From contig MU394091.1 of assembly GCA_022578605.1 (NCBI GenBank), positions 186,001-250,000 on the forward strand: a stretch of DNA of 64,000 nucleotides. The letters are read 5' to 3'. A program made the position numbers and the translations under genes. Origin of the DNA: Camillea tinctor (taxonomy: Eukaryota > Ascomycota > Sordariomycetes > Xylariales > Xylariaceae). Of the stretch, positions 36,527 to 46,487 are shown in pieces. The notes under the pieces were generated by a model. It saw only the letters and a list, made by a program, of their open reading frames with translations. It was not told where the DNA came from and did not search any database. Numbering within the stretch: position 1 is the first letter of the stretch; the number at the start of each line of letters is the position of its first letter.

Positions 36527-38390
36527 TATGTTAGCCTGGTGTACGGTAACATTGTTTATAAAACGTCTCATATTTCTCGCACGACTTTTTTTTTCTCTCT
36601 CCCTATCCATGCAAATAATTCTGCCACGATACATACTACTGGAAGCATATTTGGAGAGTTATGCCGACATTCTCCTTGGTTGCATAATACCAAATCTCGA
36701 CCGATCCGAACCGGCTTCCTCTAATAAGGTCAACGCAAATACCTAATCATACTGGAGTTTTGTCTTAGAGACTACTTCTCTTGTCCACCCCCCTTTTTCT
36801 TCTCAGAAAGGGGGATAGGAGGCTTTGTCTAAGGTGTACTGTGAGGTTACTTAAAAAGAATAGAGTGGCAAGCCTGGGTTGTTGTCATATTCTTTGGTTC
36901 TTTTTTCATGACGAGGGTGTCGTCTTTTTTTCTTCCTCTTCTATTTCCGAGATGGGCGGTTTGGCGGGCGAGTACGGCACATTGTGAGCATTTCGGCGGC
37001 ATTAAACTGCGAGGAAACGGCATCTGCGTATATGAAAATTTCCTGTTTTTCCTTTTCTTCCTTTCTTCACGCTTTTGTCTTTTTCGCACGCTCTCTGCCA
37101 GGATCAACGAGCATAGGTGGACAGAGTGGAGTGAGAGCTAGCATCGACACTGTTTCCCCCCTCGAATGGGAAACGCTTGGTTTTTGTTCCCTTGGCAAAT
37201 ATGGTTTGGGGGATGATGGACCGAGAAATGAACACCCGCTTATGGATTTGATGTCATTTCTTTGTGGAAGATGGAAGAAGGCCGACGGAGGAAAGGCACG
37301 TTGGCGGAGGGTCGAGGCAAGAGGAGTAATAGGTGACGATAATGAGATGAAAGGGAAACAGAGGGGTTATGATTCTTGACCCTTTGGTTTTTCCGTCTCG
37401 CGTGTAGGTGTTTGGGCTTGTACTTGTAGTTATAATGAAGACAAAAAAGACGACGTAATAAAAGAGGGCAAAAGACAAAAAAAAAGGAACTGAGGCAATT
37501 CCTGTTCCACACTTTCTTTTTCACAACCCCCCCAACTTCCTGTCATTCCGGGTAATGGTTGGTTTGGGTGAACCATGTGCCCCTTAACAGGATTATATAC
37601 ATGTGTGTATGACTATCTGTTAGGGTCATCTTATGCTGGGGAGTGTTGGAATGCACAGGAAAGGAGTTAACCTCAAGGTTCTCCAGGGGCTAAGGTTCCG
37701 TTCGGTCGGCCTGGACTAGGTTTTACAGAAACATTCCGACGGGGACTTGCGAGCCTCTCTTTACGCTATATGTAGTACTTACCCCTGTAGGTAGGTAGGC
37801 ACCTTATGTCATAATTTGCACGTGAAATCCCGAGCACCGTTGTTCGGACACCTTAGGTAGGTAGATATGAGGAACATTGACGTACAGCTGATATCATAGG
37901 CTTTTTAGGTATATGAGCTTCCTACATAAGGTAGTACTGTACCTATAGAAAAGAAAGGGAGCTTTCAGTACTCCGTATTAGGAGAGTGTGTGGCTGAAGC
38001 TGCCACATGTGGCGTAACATTACGTATGTAAGTACCCAGGTAGAGTGTTACACTACATTCCAATGTAGGCAGGGTAGATCCATGTCCTGCAGCCAAAAGG
38101 CAAAAAAGCTTCGAATCTCCAGCGGGAAAAATAATTGATCACCAAATCATTCGACTTGGAACTTACCTTAAAGTACATTACCTAGACAACGACAAGTAGT
38201 CGAACCACCAACGCCTAACAACCCACGAATTGGTTATCCTTATAAAAACGAACTCAACCGGATTTACCGTCAATTGGGGTTGATTGGTGACTCGGACACC
38301 ACTGGAGGGACCAACTCGAGGGGATCGCAAAGCTTACCTACCTAGAGAGAGTGGGCAAGTGAGCAAGGAAGCAAAAGCAAGCAAAGAACA
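36527..38390. other. Intergenic region, no supported gene
   Basis: This 1.9-kb tandem intergenic stretch lies upstream of sco1. ORFs up to 131 codons (for example 36984-37379) overlap on several frames and have no family features. TAGGTAGG motifs occur at about 37788 and 37856 in the sco1 upstream half. Confidence 0.5.
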
Positions 38391-39420
38391 ATGGCGTCCT
38401 CAACCTCATCCGCCTCACGATCCCTATCCCTCGCGCACCCCGCGCGCACCCTTCTACGCTCCGCCGCATTACGAGCTGCTGCCCCGCATCCACATCCGCA
38501 TCCGCAAGCACCCTCGCTCCCGCCATGCCGCCGCAGCATCTCCTCCTCCTCCTCCTCCTGCTCCCCTTGTCCCTCCCCCTCTCGACCTCGACCCCTTCCT
38601 TCTTCTTCTTCGTTCCGCAGCACCCTCGCCGAGCAGCGCCGCTACAAAGCCAAGACCGTGGAGGAGGCCCGCAGCCGCAACCGCACGGGGCCCTTCTCCT
38701 GGAAGGCCGGCGTCCTGTTCGTGGCTACCGGCGCCGCCCTTGTGTGGTACTTCGAGCACGAGAAGCAGCGCATGCAGCGCAAGCGCGTGGCGGAGGCGAC
38801 CAAGGGCGTGGGGAAGCCGCAGGTCGGCGGGGAGTTCCACCTCGTGGACCATGAGGGGAGGCCGTTTGATAGTGGGGAGTTGAGGGGGCGGTATTCGCTG
38901 GTTAGTTTTTTTTTTTCTTTCCCTCGTCTTTTTTTTCTTTGTCTGTTTCGTGGGTTTGGGGAATAAGGGGGTGCTGATGGGTTTGTTCTAGGTCTACTTC
39001 GGCTTCACCCACTGCCCGGATATCTGCCCCGAGGAGCTCGACAAGATGGCCCGCATGTACGACCTAGTCGAGGCGGAGCGGCCGGGCGCCGTGAAGCCCG
39101 TGTTCATCACGTGCGACCCCGCGCGCGACGACCCGGCCACGCTGAAGTCGTACTTGGCTGAGTTCCATAAAGGCTTCCTCGGCCTCACCGGCACGTACGA
39201 GGACATACGCGACGTGTGCAAGGCCTACCGCGTCTACTTCAGCACCCCGAAGGACGTGAAGCCCGGCCAGGACTACCTCGTCGATCATAGTATTTACTTT
39301 TACCTCATGGACCCCGAGGGAGACTTCGTAGAGGCCCTCGGACGACAGCACAGCCCTGAGCAGGCGGCTAAGGTCATACTGGATCATGTGAAGGATTGGA
39401 GGGGTGGGTGGAGGAGATGA
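38391..39420 (+). CDS. sco1: Sco1/SenC copper chaperone of cytochrome c oxidase
   Basis: Spliced CDS is join(38391..38900,38992..39420), 312 aa. The 91-bp intron (GTTAGT...TAG, phase 0) separates RYSL from VYFGFTHCPDIC. The N-terminus is Arg/Ser/Ala-rich without acidic residues, as in a mitochondrial presequence. One membrane helix lies at about residues 105-121 (WKAGVLFVATGAALVWYF). The thioredoxin-like domain follows with the copper motif C178-PDI-C182 and the distal ligand His269 in DYLVDHSIY; DP-ARDDPATL is also typical. Sco proteins sit in the mitochondrial inner membrane facing the intermembrane space and deliver copper to the CuA site of Cox2. The length and all metal ligands are normal for fungal Sco1. 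The first exon is notably GC-rich compared with its flanks. Confidence 0.95.
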
Positions 39421-40056
39421 AAACGAATGAGTGATGGAAGTTGTTAACTGGAAGGGCGGTTTGTAATGAACCAGGGAGTTGGTGTTGTTGTTCAATGTAA
39501 CTAAAAGTTATTCTCACTGCTCCTCCTCCTCTTCACTCCTCCTTACTTGATATATGTATATATACCTACCTTTAACCTAGGTATGTAAGTATGTATGGAT
39601 GTATGTTATATATATATGATGTCCTTGATGCATGTATATGAAGTTGTTAAAAGGGGAGAATTAAAGAAATGGAATAAAGAAAACAAGATGATTTATATAT
39701 ATAAGTTAACTTATACAGGTTTAGGATTGGGTTGTTCTTATTGGTATTTTGTAACCTTTTTAAGGGGGTATGGATAACCCCACATTTATAACAGAATGAT
39801 AATGCAGCTTGAGATAAGTACCGTAACCTAGCATTTGTAGTGTATCTAGGTTATCTAGTACGTACCCTACCCCAATGTACATAGTGGGGGTTCAACTTTA
39901 TATGTCTCTCTCCTATTTCTTCCCTTTTTCTTCCACTTATAACATCTCCTACTTGTACTAACAACTTTTGTTTACCTCCTTACCCACCTAACCTTCACCT
40001 GGTGTTTTCTCCTCTTTTCAACATTCCAGGGATTCTCAAGCCTACATATATACATT
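39421..40056. other. Intergenic region between sco1 and the HAD gene
   Basis: AT-rich tandem intergenic sequence with an ACCTAGGT-type site near 39575, TATATA tracts and a pyrimidine-rich stretch just before 40057, which is likely the promoter or leader of the HAD gene. No gene is seen. Confidence 0.6.
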
Positions 40057-41475
40057 ATGCAAGCTCTTCTCCCTCGTGCGACGAGCGGTTGCGCCCCGTC
40101 GTTGGGCTCTTCTGTATCACGCACCCTACGGTCTCGGCCTCAGATACGACCGGCACCTGCACGTGCATATAGCGTAGCGCCGTCTTCACGGCATAGACCC
40201 CAAGTCCCTCATGCTTCGTGCCGACCACAGGCTTTCCCACTGGGTGCTCGAGCATACACCCGGGTCAAGCCACCGCCCTTTGCTTTTGCTTTCGAGTGAG
40301 TCGAGCCAACCCTCACTTACTTCTCTAACTAAATGTATAAGTATAGTATCGATGGCGTCCTCCTGCACGCCGCGAAGCCCATCCCAGGTGCAAGGGAGGT
40401 TTTCGAGTTTCTAGGTAGAAACAACGTCCCCTTCATCCTGCTCACCAACGGCGGGTCCAAACCCACCGACCGCCGTCAAGGGGAACTGCGTGAGCTGCTC
40501 GGCATCCCGCCGCGCGCCAACTACTTGGTGCAGTCCCACACGCCCTTCAAGCTGCTCGCCCAATCCCCCCTATCCGCAGCCGGCGCGGAGCTCTTCCCCG
40601 GCGCAGAGAGCCTGCGCGACAAGAACGTCCTGGTCTTCGGCCCCGACGCCGAGGACATGCGCGCTATCGCCCACGAGTACGGCTTCCGCCGCGTGCTCAC
40701 CACAGCGGACATCCTCGCCGCGGACCCCACCATCTTCCCCTTCGCGCCGTCCCCGCTGATGGAAAAAGAGCGCCAAGCGGCGGCGGCCCTGGCGCGCTCG
40801 CGCGGCCCGCCTTCGGGAGAAGGAGCAGGAGGGAAGCTCAAGATCGACGCCATGTTCGTGCTCAACGACCCGCGCGACTGGGCCCTCACCACCCAGATCA
40901 TCGTCGACCTGCTGCTGTCGGAGCGCGGCGTGCTCGGCACCTACAGCGCGCGCAACGGGCGCCCCGACCTGCCCCGCCACGGCTGGCTGTCCGACGCCCA
41001 GCCGCGCCTGTACTTCTCCAACCCGGACCTGCTGTGGGCCGCCGCGCACCCGCTGCCGCGCCTCGGCCAGGGCGCCTTCCACGCCGCCCTCGCCGGCATA
41101 TGGGCGCGCATCACCGACGGCGAGGCGGAGCTCGAGTGCAAAGTCATCGGCAAGCCCTCGTGGGAGACGTACCGCTTCGCCGAGGACGTGCTCTGCGCCC
41201 AGCGCGCGCACATGGGCGAGGAGGGAGAGGGCGCGAGCGGAGGTGCCGTGTACATGGTCGGGGATAACCCCGAGAGCGATGTCTGCGGCGCGAATCGCTT
41301 CAAGAAGACCGCTACCCGCGGCGCGAGGTGGCATTCTGCGCTCGTGCGCACGGGGGTTTGGCGCCCCGAGCATGGGCCTCCGAAGTATGAGCCTGATGTT
41401 ATTGTGGATGATGTGAGGGCTGCGGTGGAGTGGGCGTTGGAGAGGGAGGGGTGGAAGGGGGGGCTTGGGGCTTGA
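40057..41475 (+). CDS. CECR5-type HAD-superfamily (IIA) hydrolase, probably mitochondrial
   Basis: Spliced CDS is join(40057..40295,40347..41475), 455 aa. The 51-bp intron (GTGAGT...TATAG, CTAAC branch-like site) is fixed by the family motif: it rebuilds FAFDIDGVLL with nucleophile pair Asp80 and Asp82. After the catalytic motif comes the class IIA signature FILLTNGG, and near the end VGDNPESDVCGAN with Asp386 and Asp391 (HAD motif IV). The first about 75 residues are Arg/Ser/Ala/Pro-rich with almost no acidic residues, consistent with a mitochondrial presequence. This matches the family of human HDHD5/CECR5 and yeast YKR070W. Their physiological substrate is unsettled, so a phosphatase reaction is inferred from the superfamily only. 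The coding DNA is distinctly GC-rich. Confidence 0.92.
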
Positions 41476-43135
41476 AGGGGGGTGTTGACTTGGTTTGAGG
41501 TTGGGGCTTGTCGAATTTTAAAAGAGGTTTTTTTTTGTTTTCGAATATGGAGGGCTTACGGCCTATCTTTAGGTCATCCCGATGAAATCGTATTGGTGAT
41601 GTAGTGGTGTTAAGGAGGCAAGAGTTCGAGGGTTGTATGTAAATATTTGTCATAGGGAATATGGGAGGGAAGGGGAGGTCTTCGGTGAGAGGGATCTTTT
41701 ATATAGTCTAGAGGGTGGGGATGTGTATGTAACCTATGTATGTACAGAATAAAAGTTATAGGCGACAAGTATTGTAGACCGTGAGAGAGGTGAAGTGTCT
41801 TAATCAGAGGTGAATCCAGAGGGATGTTTAAATGTGCACACGTAGTGATTGCGTGAGCAGTATGATTAATTCAGATGATAGTGAGAAGATGGGGGTAAGT
41901 GACAAAAAGGGAGTTAATTATAAAAGGGATACACCAATCAACTACATCACTGCAAGCCCAAAAGCCCCCTACATACACCAAAATAAAGCTATGTCTTCTA
42001 GTATAGGGAGTGTGTTCGAATTAGCCTTGGAAACAACTATTTGGACCGGATTTATATGCCCTCGGTGTTGCTCAGAGGACAATTGGATTCACGGACTTGT
42101 AACTTCAGCAACACCTCCAGACGAGCCATATGATTGATTGCGCTTATTCAGGCTACTAAAACGATAAGAGCCATGTCTCTATAGTCAATAAATACGGATA
42201 TGGTCTAATATTAGGAGTAGAAGAGAATGATTAGTTACGACTGATATATTTACGGCATCACTTGCCATCTTTCCTGCTCTTTTGATCGGCAATTACACAT
42301 TATGGGCACTCTACATAATTATTAATAGAGTATGATGGGATTGCTTCGTTTACTAAATTTTGATAAGTCAAACTGCACTAAGTAAACCAATATTGTCTGG
42401 GTGAAAGTAACAGGAATGAGAAAGGTCAGCCTGCACTCCAAAAGTTTCTAGTATCTAAGTTTTAGTAGTAGTAGTAACGGTAGGTTGAAATCCTAAGTGT
42501 ATACCATACCACATCTTATTGATTTTACAAAATTGTTCTCGATATTTTAGATTACTCGAGGTACAGTTATGATGGGTATTAAGGAATCAAAGGTAAGCTA
42601 GATATTATTCTAGCTTATTAGGATTTTTGCCTTATGTTTCTATAGATATATATCTATGTCCTGAAAGCCTCTATTTAGAAGTTATTTCCCGTGGCCTAAT
42701 GATAGCTTTTGACCTCCGTAACTACGCGCTACTACTTTTAAGGAGCTTTAAGGAGGAGATTTGCCCTATACACATAGTCGTATAGTATGCTATATATGAT
42801 GTCGGTACTTCTCGGATTTATTTTTCATACCCCCAATCCTAGAGGAATAGCTACATAAATCCTATAATAAAATGGAAGGATATGCCTGTTTTAATTTTCA
42901 GATTTTCTTGAAGACTCGCCGCTGGCCTGACGTCATATAAAGAAAGAGGAATTAATATAACTGACACTCTATCGACTTTTACCGGCCAAGCAACATGATC
43001 TCGGTTAAGATCGTGTTGAGACGTAAAATACAAAGTACGAAAAACGCTTTGGACTGTCTTTATCCGGCGGAATGTTGGTCAACCTAGACATTTTAAGAAC
43101 TTCACACTTTTGAAGGCATACGGAATAACCATAGA
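41476..43135. other. AT-rich intergenic region upstream of the tannase
   Basis: No supported gene. An ORF of 101 codons (41832-42137) has no recognisable features. From about 42.1 kb on the sequence is AT-rich with stops in every frame. I looked specifically for an ATG followed by a signal-peptide-like stretch that could splice onto the tannase and found none between 42.8 and 43.13 kb. Confidence 0.5.
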
Positions 43136-44793
43136 ATGTCTGAATGCACCTTGTCGACATTTACGTCCCCGGTAATCCTAGGAGCTGAGATCGTGGCTAT
43201 CACCGCAGCGTCCGTTACGAACTACAGCCGGGAGGTAACACCAGTGTATTATCCCAATCACGGTGGCTTCAATGTAGAGGATGCTTCATTCTGTAATGTA
43301 ACTTACAGCTATACTCATCCAGGTGATGATGACTTGGTTACTGTCGAAGCTTGGCTTCCGGATACTGGATGGAATGGCCGTCTCCAAACAGCTGGAGGGA
43401 GTGGGTTGGGACCTGGTCGGTTCGACATGAGTTACGGCGCAATGGCTGGAGCTGTGGGCGAAGGTTATGCCACTGCAAGCACAGATGCTGGCATCACTGA
43501 CCCTCTCGACCCATACTCTTGGGTCTTACTTGAACCTGGGAAACCAAATAACGTGGCCATTCGGCACTGGGGTGGCGATACATTGGACGAGATGGTAAAA
43601 GAAGCTAATCTTTAATATTCTTGAATGATTCTCAAAGAAGTATAGGCTACGATAGCAAAGACTGCGATCCAGGACTTTTACGGAAGACCTCCCGACTACT
43701 CCTATTTCAATGGCTGCTCCCAAGGCGGTCGTCAGGGGTTCGAGATGGCACAAAAACACCCTACTGCTTATGATGGCATAGCAGCATCGGCACCGGCTAT
43801 CCACTGGGCTCAATGGGCCCCGGCGATGTTTTGGCCACAGATGTTAATGAATATGATGGGCGAGTACCCCCATGGCTGTGAGCTGGACATCCTCACCGCT
43901 CTGGCTGTACAGGAGTGTGACGGGGATGACGGGGTTAGAGATGGCATCATCTCGAATCCGAAGTCTTGTTTCTTCGATCCCTTCCCCTATGTGGGAACTC
44001 GGTTCTCATGTCTCGTGGAAAATAGATCCATGACCATCAGCAGAGCCGCGGCGGTCATTGCTAATGCCAGCTGGGCAGGTCCCACACACGTTGATGGGAC
44101 TTTTCTCTGGTACGGGGTTAACCACGGTACAGATCTGAGTAGCGATGCAACAGGCACAGGGATTGCTGCTACGAAATGTCAAAACGGAACATGTGAGAAC
44201 AATCCTGTGCCCTTGGCGTACCAATGGATTCAGCTCTTCGTCAAGAAGGACTCCGAGTACAATTACACGGCTATCACTTGGGAGGAGTTTGGCGAGATCA
44301 TGCGAATGTCAGGAGCGGAGTACGACTCGGTAGTTGCGAGCAGCAACCCTAATCTCACAAAGTTCTACGAAGCCGGTGGTAAGATGCTAACATATCATGG
44401 ACTGGTACGTAACATGGACCCGCGTTTTGCGACTATCTAACTGACCATCAACTCGGGGTGTAGTACGACCAAGTGATACCAATCCAAGCCACCGAAGATT
44501 ACTATGATAGGATCAGGGAGTTTGTACCGAACGTACAGGACTTCTATAGGTTCTACGAGGTCCCGGGTCTTGCACATTGTTTCGGGAACGGGCAGCCCAC
44601 GACGGTTTTCGACGCCTTGCGCGCCTGGGTCGAGAACGGAACAGCTCCCCATAGTCTCCCGACCACGTTCATTGACGGTTACGGACGGACGAACAACAGG
44701 ATCTTATGCCCATACCCAGAGAGGGCTATACTTAGGGAAGACTGCGGGAACACCACTGATACGGCTTGTTTCGTTTGCTCGGCTGATTTGTAG
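43136..44793 (+). CDS. Tannase/feruloyl esterase family protein
   Basis: Spliced CDS is join(43136..43594,43646..44404,44464..44793), 515 aa. Introns of 51 bp (GTAAAA...TAG) and 59 bp (GTACGT...TAG) are both phase 0. The Ser-hydrolase motif is GCSQGG with Ser178, the acid is Asp408 in YHGLYDQ, and the base is His444 in LAHCFG. Cys177 and Cys445 next to Ser and His complete the family's CS-D-HC arrangement, in which the two Cys form a disulfide that holds the triad. A calcium-loop-like CDGDDGVRDGII lies in the lid region. The family hydrolyses tannin gallate esters or cell-wall feruloyl esters outside the cell. Oddly, no signal peptide is present at this start (MSECTLSTFTSP), while Cys-rich content implies an oxidising compartment. 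Either an upstream exon was missed or the 5' end was lost. It is convergent with the MATE gene, 239 bp apart. Confidence 0.88.
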
Positions 44794-45032
44794 TGTGGCG
44801 AAAACACTTATTAGCAAGGGGGTAATTTAGCTTCGAAGAGATAGCAGTGTCTCAAATACAGTCTCAGCCACCACGCACATTGGGGTTTGGCTCTCATTGC
44901 CTATGCATCATTATTAACAAGTAAGGGGTACGTATTGATATCACGACGCTCCCCGTAACCGCACAAATCTAAACCGGTTTCCATCCTATCTACAAGCCAC
45001 CTAAATCGAACCACCCTTTTTTTGTCTACCGA

Positions 45033-46487
45033 TCATGAATCCTCCCTTGATTTTGCACTTTCGACACAATCTTGCCACCTCAGAATCCTCATATATAGGC
45101 ATTCGATGATAGCGATTAATACCATACCGCCTCCGAGACCTATCCAGATGCCATTGATTCCCAGCCCCAAGGGGCCAAGCTCAAGCCAGATGGCAAGAGG
45201 GACGGCTGCCAGGTAATTTACTCCAAAGACCACAAAAGCAGCAACAGACTGGCGGCCAAGACCGCGAATCATGCCATTAGTATAACAGATGAAGGAATCA
45301 ATGATCTGGAAGAAAGCAACGGCCAGCATAGACTTGACCGCGAGAGTACACACAGAAGGATCGTCAGAGAAGAATCGAGTAAGCTGATTCCGCAGAATAA
45401 ATATGACAAACCCATCGAAACAGCCTATAAACGTAAATACGCAGGCGTAGATCGCGGCAGCACGCCGGGCTGTGGAGAGGAGCCCAGCGCCGACTAGATG
45501 GCCGATGCGCGTGCTGATGGCGACACTAATGGAAAACGGGATATGCCACGACACGACAGAAATTGTCGTGAGAAGCGTCTGCGCTGCCAGGTGGGTGGTA
45601 CTAAGGTACGATGTACTGAAAGCTACGATCTCAAAGGCCGCCCACTCCCCCAGGTTGACGAGCGAGCCGGCGAAGGACAACTGCACCATAGGCCCCCATT
45701 TAGTCAAGGCGCTGCGCGAGAAGCCGCCCCAACACTGGTGAGACCAGCGCCCGCTGGGCATCATGATATAGGCCAGGAGAAGCAGTGGACGCAGGTTGTT
45801 GGTCAGAGCGGCTCCCAGGGCGGCCCCGCCTAGACCCATATCCAACTTGAAAGCCAGCACCCAGCTCAGAACCGCGTTCACGGGCGTGCATATGACGAGG
45901 ATGACCATGGCGGACTTGAAGTCACCCTGGGCCTGGAGGAAGCGTTTCCCAGCCTCGAAAGACGCGTATCCGGGCATGCCCACCAAGCTAACGCGCAAGA
46001 AATAGCCCGCCATAACAGCGAGGTGCCGCTGCTTCAGGAAGAGGGCCAGGATCCAGGGGGAGCACAGCCAGAACGCACCGATAGGGATCGCGGCGAGGGC
46101 CATGCACAGCAACATGCGCTGGACGTGCAAGCCGACGCCGACGAGGTTGCCGGAGCCGTAGGCCTGGGCGCAGAGGGTGTCGAGCGCGGTGGCCATGCCC
46201 TCGAAGGTGGCCAGCCCGACGATGTTCATGGTCGTCATGCCGATGCTGGCGGCGGCCAGGTCGTCGGCGCTGAGGTGCCCCGCCACGAACGTCGTGATCA
46301 CGCTGTACGAGTACTGCAGCAGGTACGTGGCCACCAGCGGCACCGAGTACGCCGCCAGCAGCCGCAGCTCCGATCCCCAGGCCGAGCGGGTGAGCCCGTC
46401 GGGCTTCGCGTCCGCCGCGAGGAGCGGCGTGGACTCGCTGGCGGAGTTGCGCCTCTGCGAGGCGCGCGCGTCGCGGGCCTCCGTCAT
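45033..46487 (-). CDS. MATE-family multidrug/toxin efflux transporter
   Basis: Intronless, 484 aa, close to the family norm. After a Ser/Arg-rich N-terminus (1-35), there are twelve predicted membrane helices in two halves. Characteristic stretches are SVPLVATYLLQYSYSVITTF, LDTLCAQAYGSG (the family's conserved loop), the helix-7 region MVQLSFAGSLVNLGEWAAFE and STRIGHLVGAG. Eukaryotic MATE proteins export organic cations or metabolites in exchange for protons, usually at the plasma or vacuolar membrane. The exact substrate cannot be told. The 5' half of the gene is very GC-rich and lies beside AT-rich DNA upstream. Its neighbour is the convergent tannase; a shared role in handling plant phenolics is speculation. 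Confidence 0.93.
   Translation of the reverse strand: MTEARDARASQRRNSASESTPLLAADAKPDGLTRSAWGSELRLLAAYSVPLVATYLLQYSYSVITTFVAGHLSADDLAAASIGMTTMNIVGLATFEGMATALDTLCAQAYGSGNLVGVGLHVQRMLLCMALAAIPIGAFWLCSPWILALFLKQRHLAVMAGYFLRVSLVGMPGYASFEAGKRFLQAQGDFKSAMVILVICTPVNAVLSWVLAFKLDMGLGGAALGAALTNNLRPLLLLAYIMMPSGRWSHQCWGGFSRSALTKWGPMVQLSFAGSLVNLGEWAAFEIVAFSTSYLSTTHLAAQTLLTTISVVSWHIPFSISVAISTRIGHLVGAGLLSTARRAAAIYACVFTFIGCFDGFVIFILRNQLTRFFSDDPSVCTLAVKSMLAVAFFQIIDSFICYTNGMIRGLGRQSVAAFVVFGVNYLAAVPLAIWLELGPLGLGINGIWIGLGGGMVLIAIIECLYMRILRWQDCVESAKSREDS

Noticed and set aside
35702..36634. 310-codon open frame on the minus strand
   Set aside because: It is the antisense shadow of the GC-rich coiled-coil gene; the plus-strand frame has splice support and coherent composition.
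36984..37379. 131-codon open frame after the coiled-coil gene
   Set aside because: Composition like UTR or intergenic DNA, overlapping frames on both strands, no domain.
40570..41373. 267-codon open frame on the minus strand
   Set aside because: Antisense shadow of the HAD hydrolase gene, kept open by high GC at third positions.
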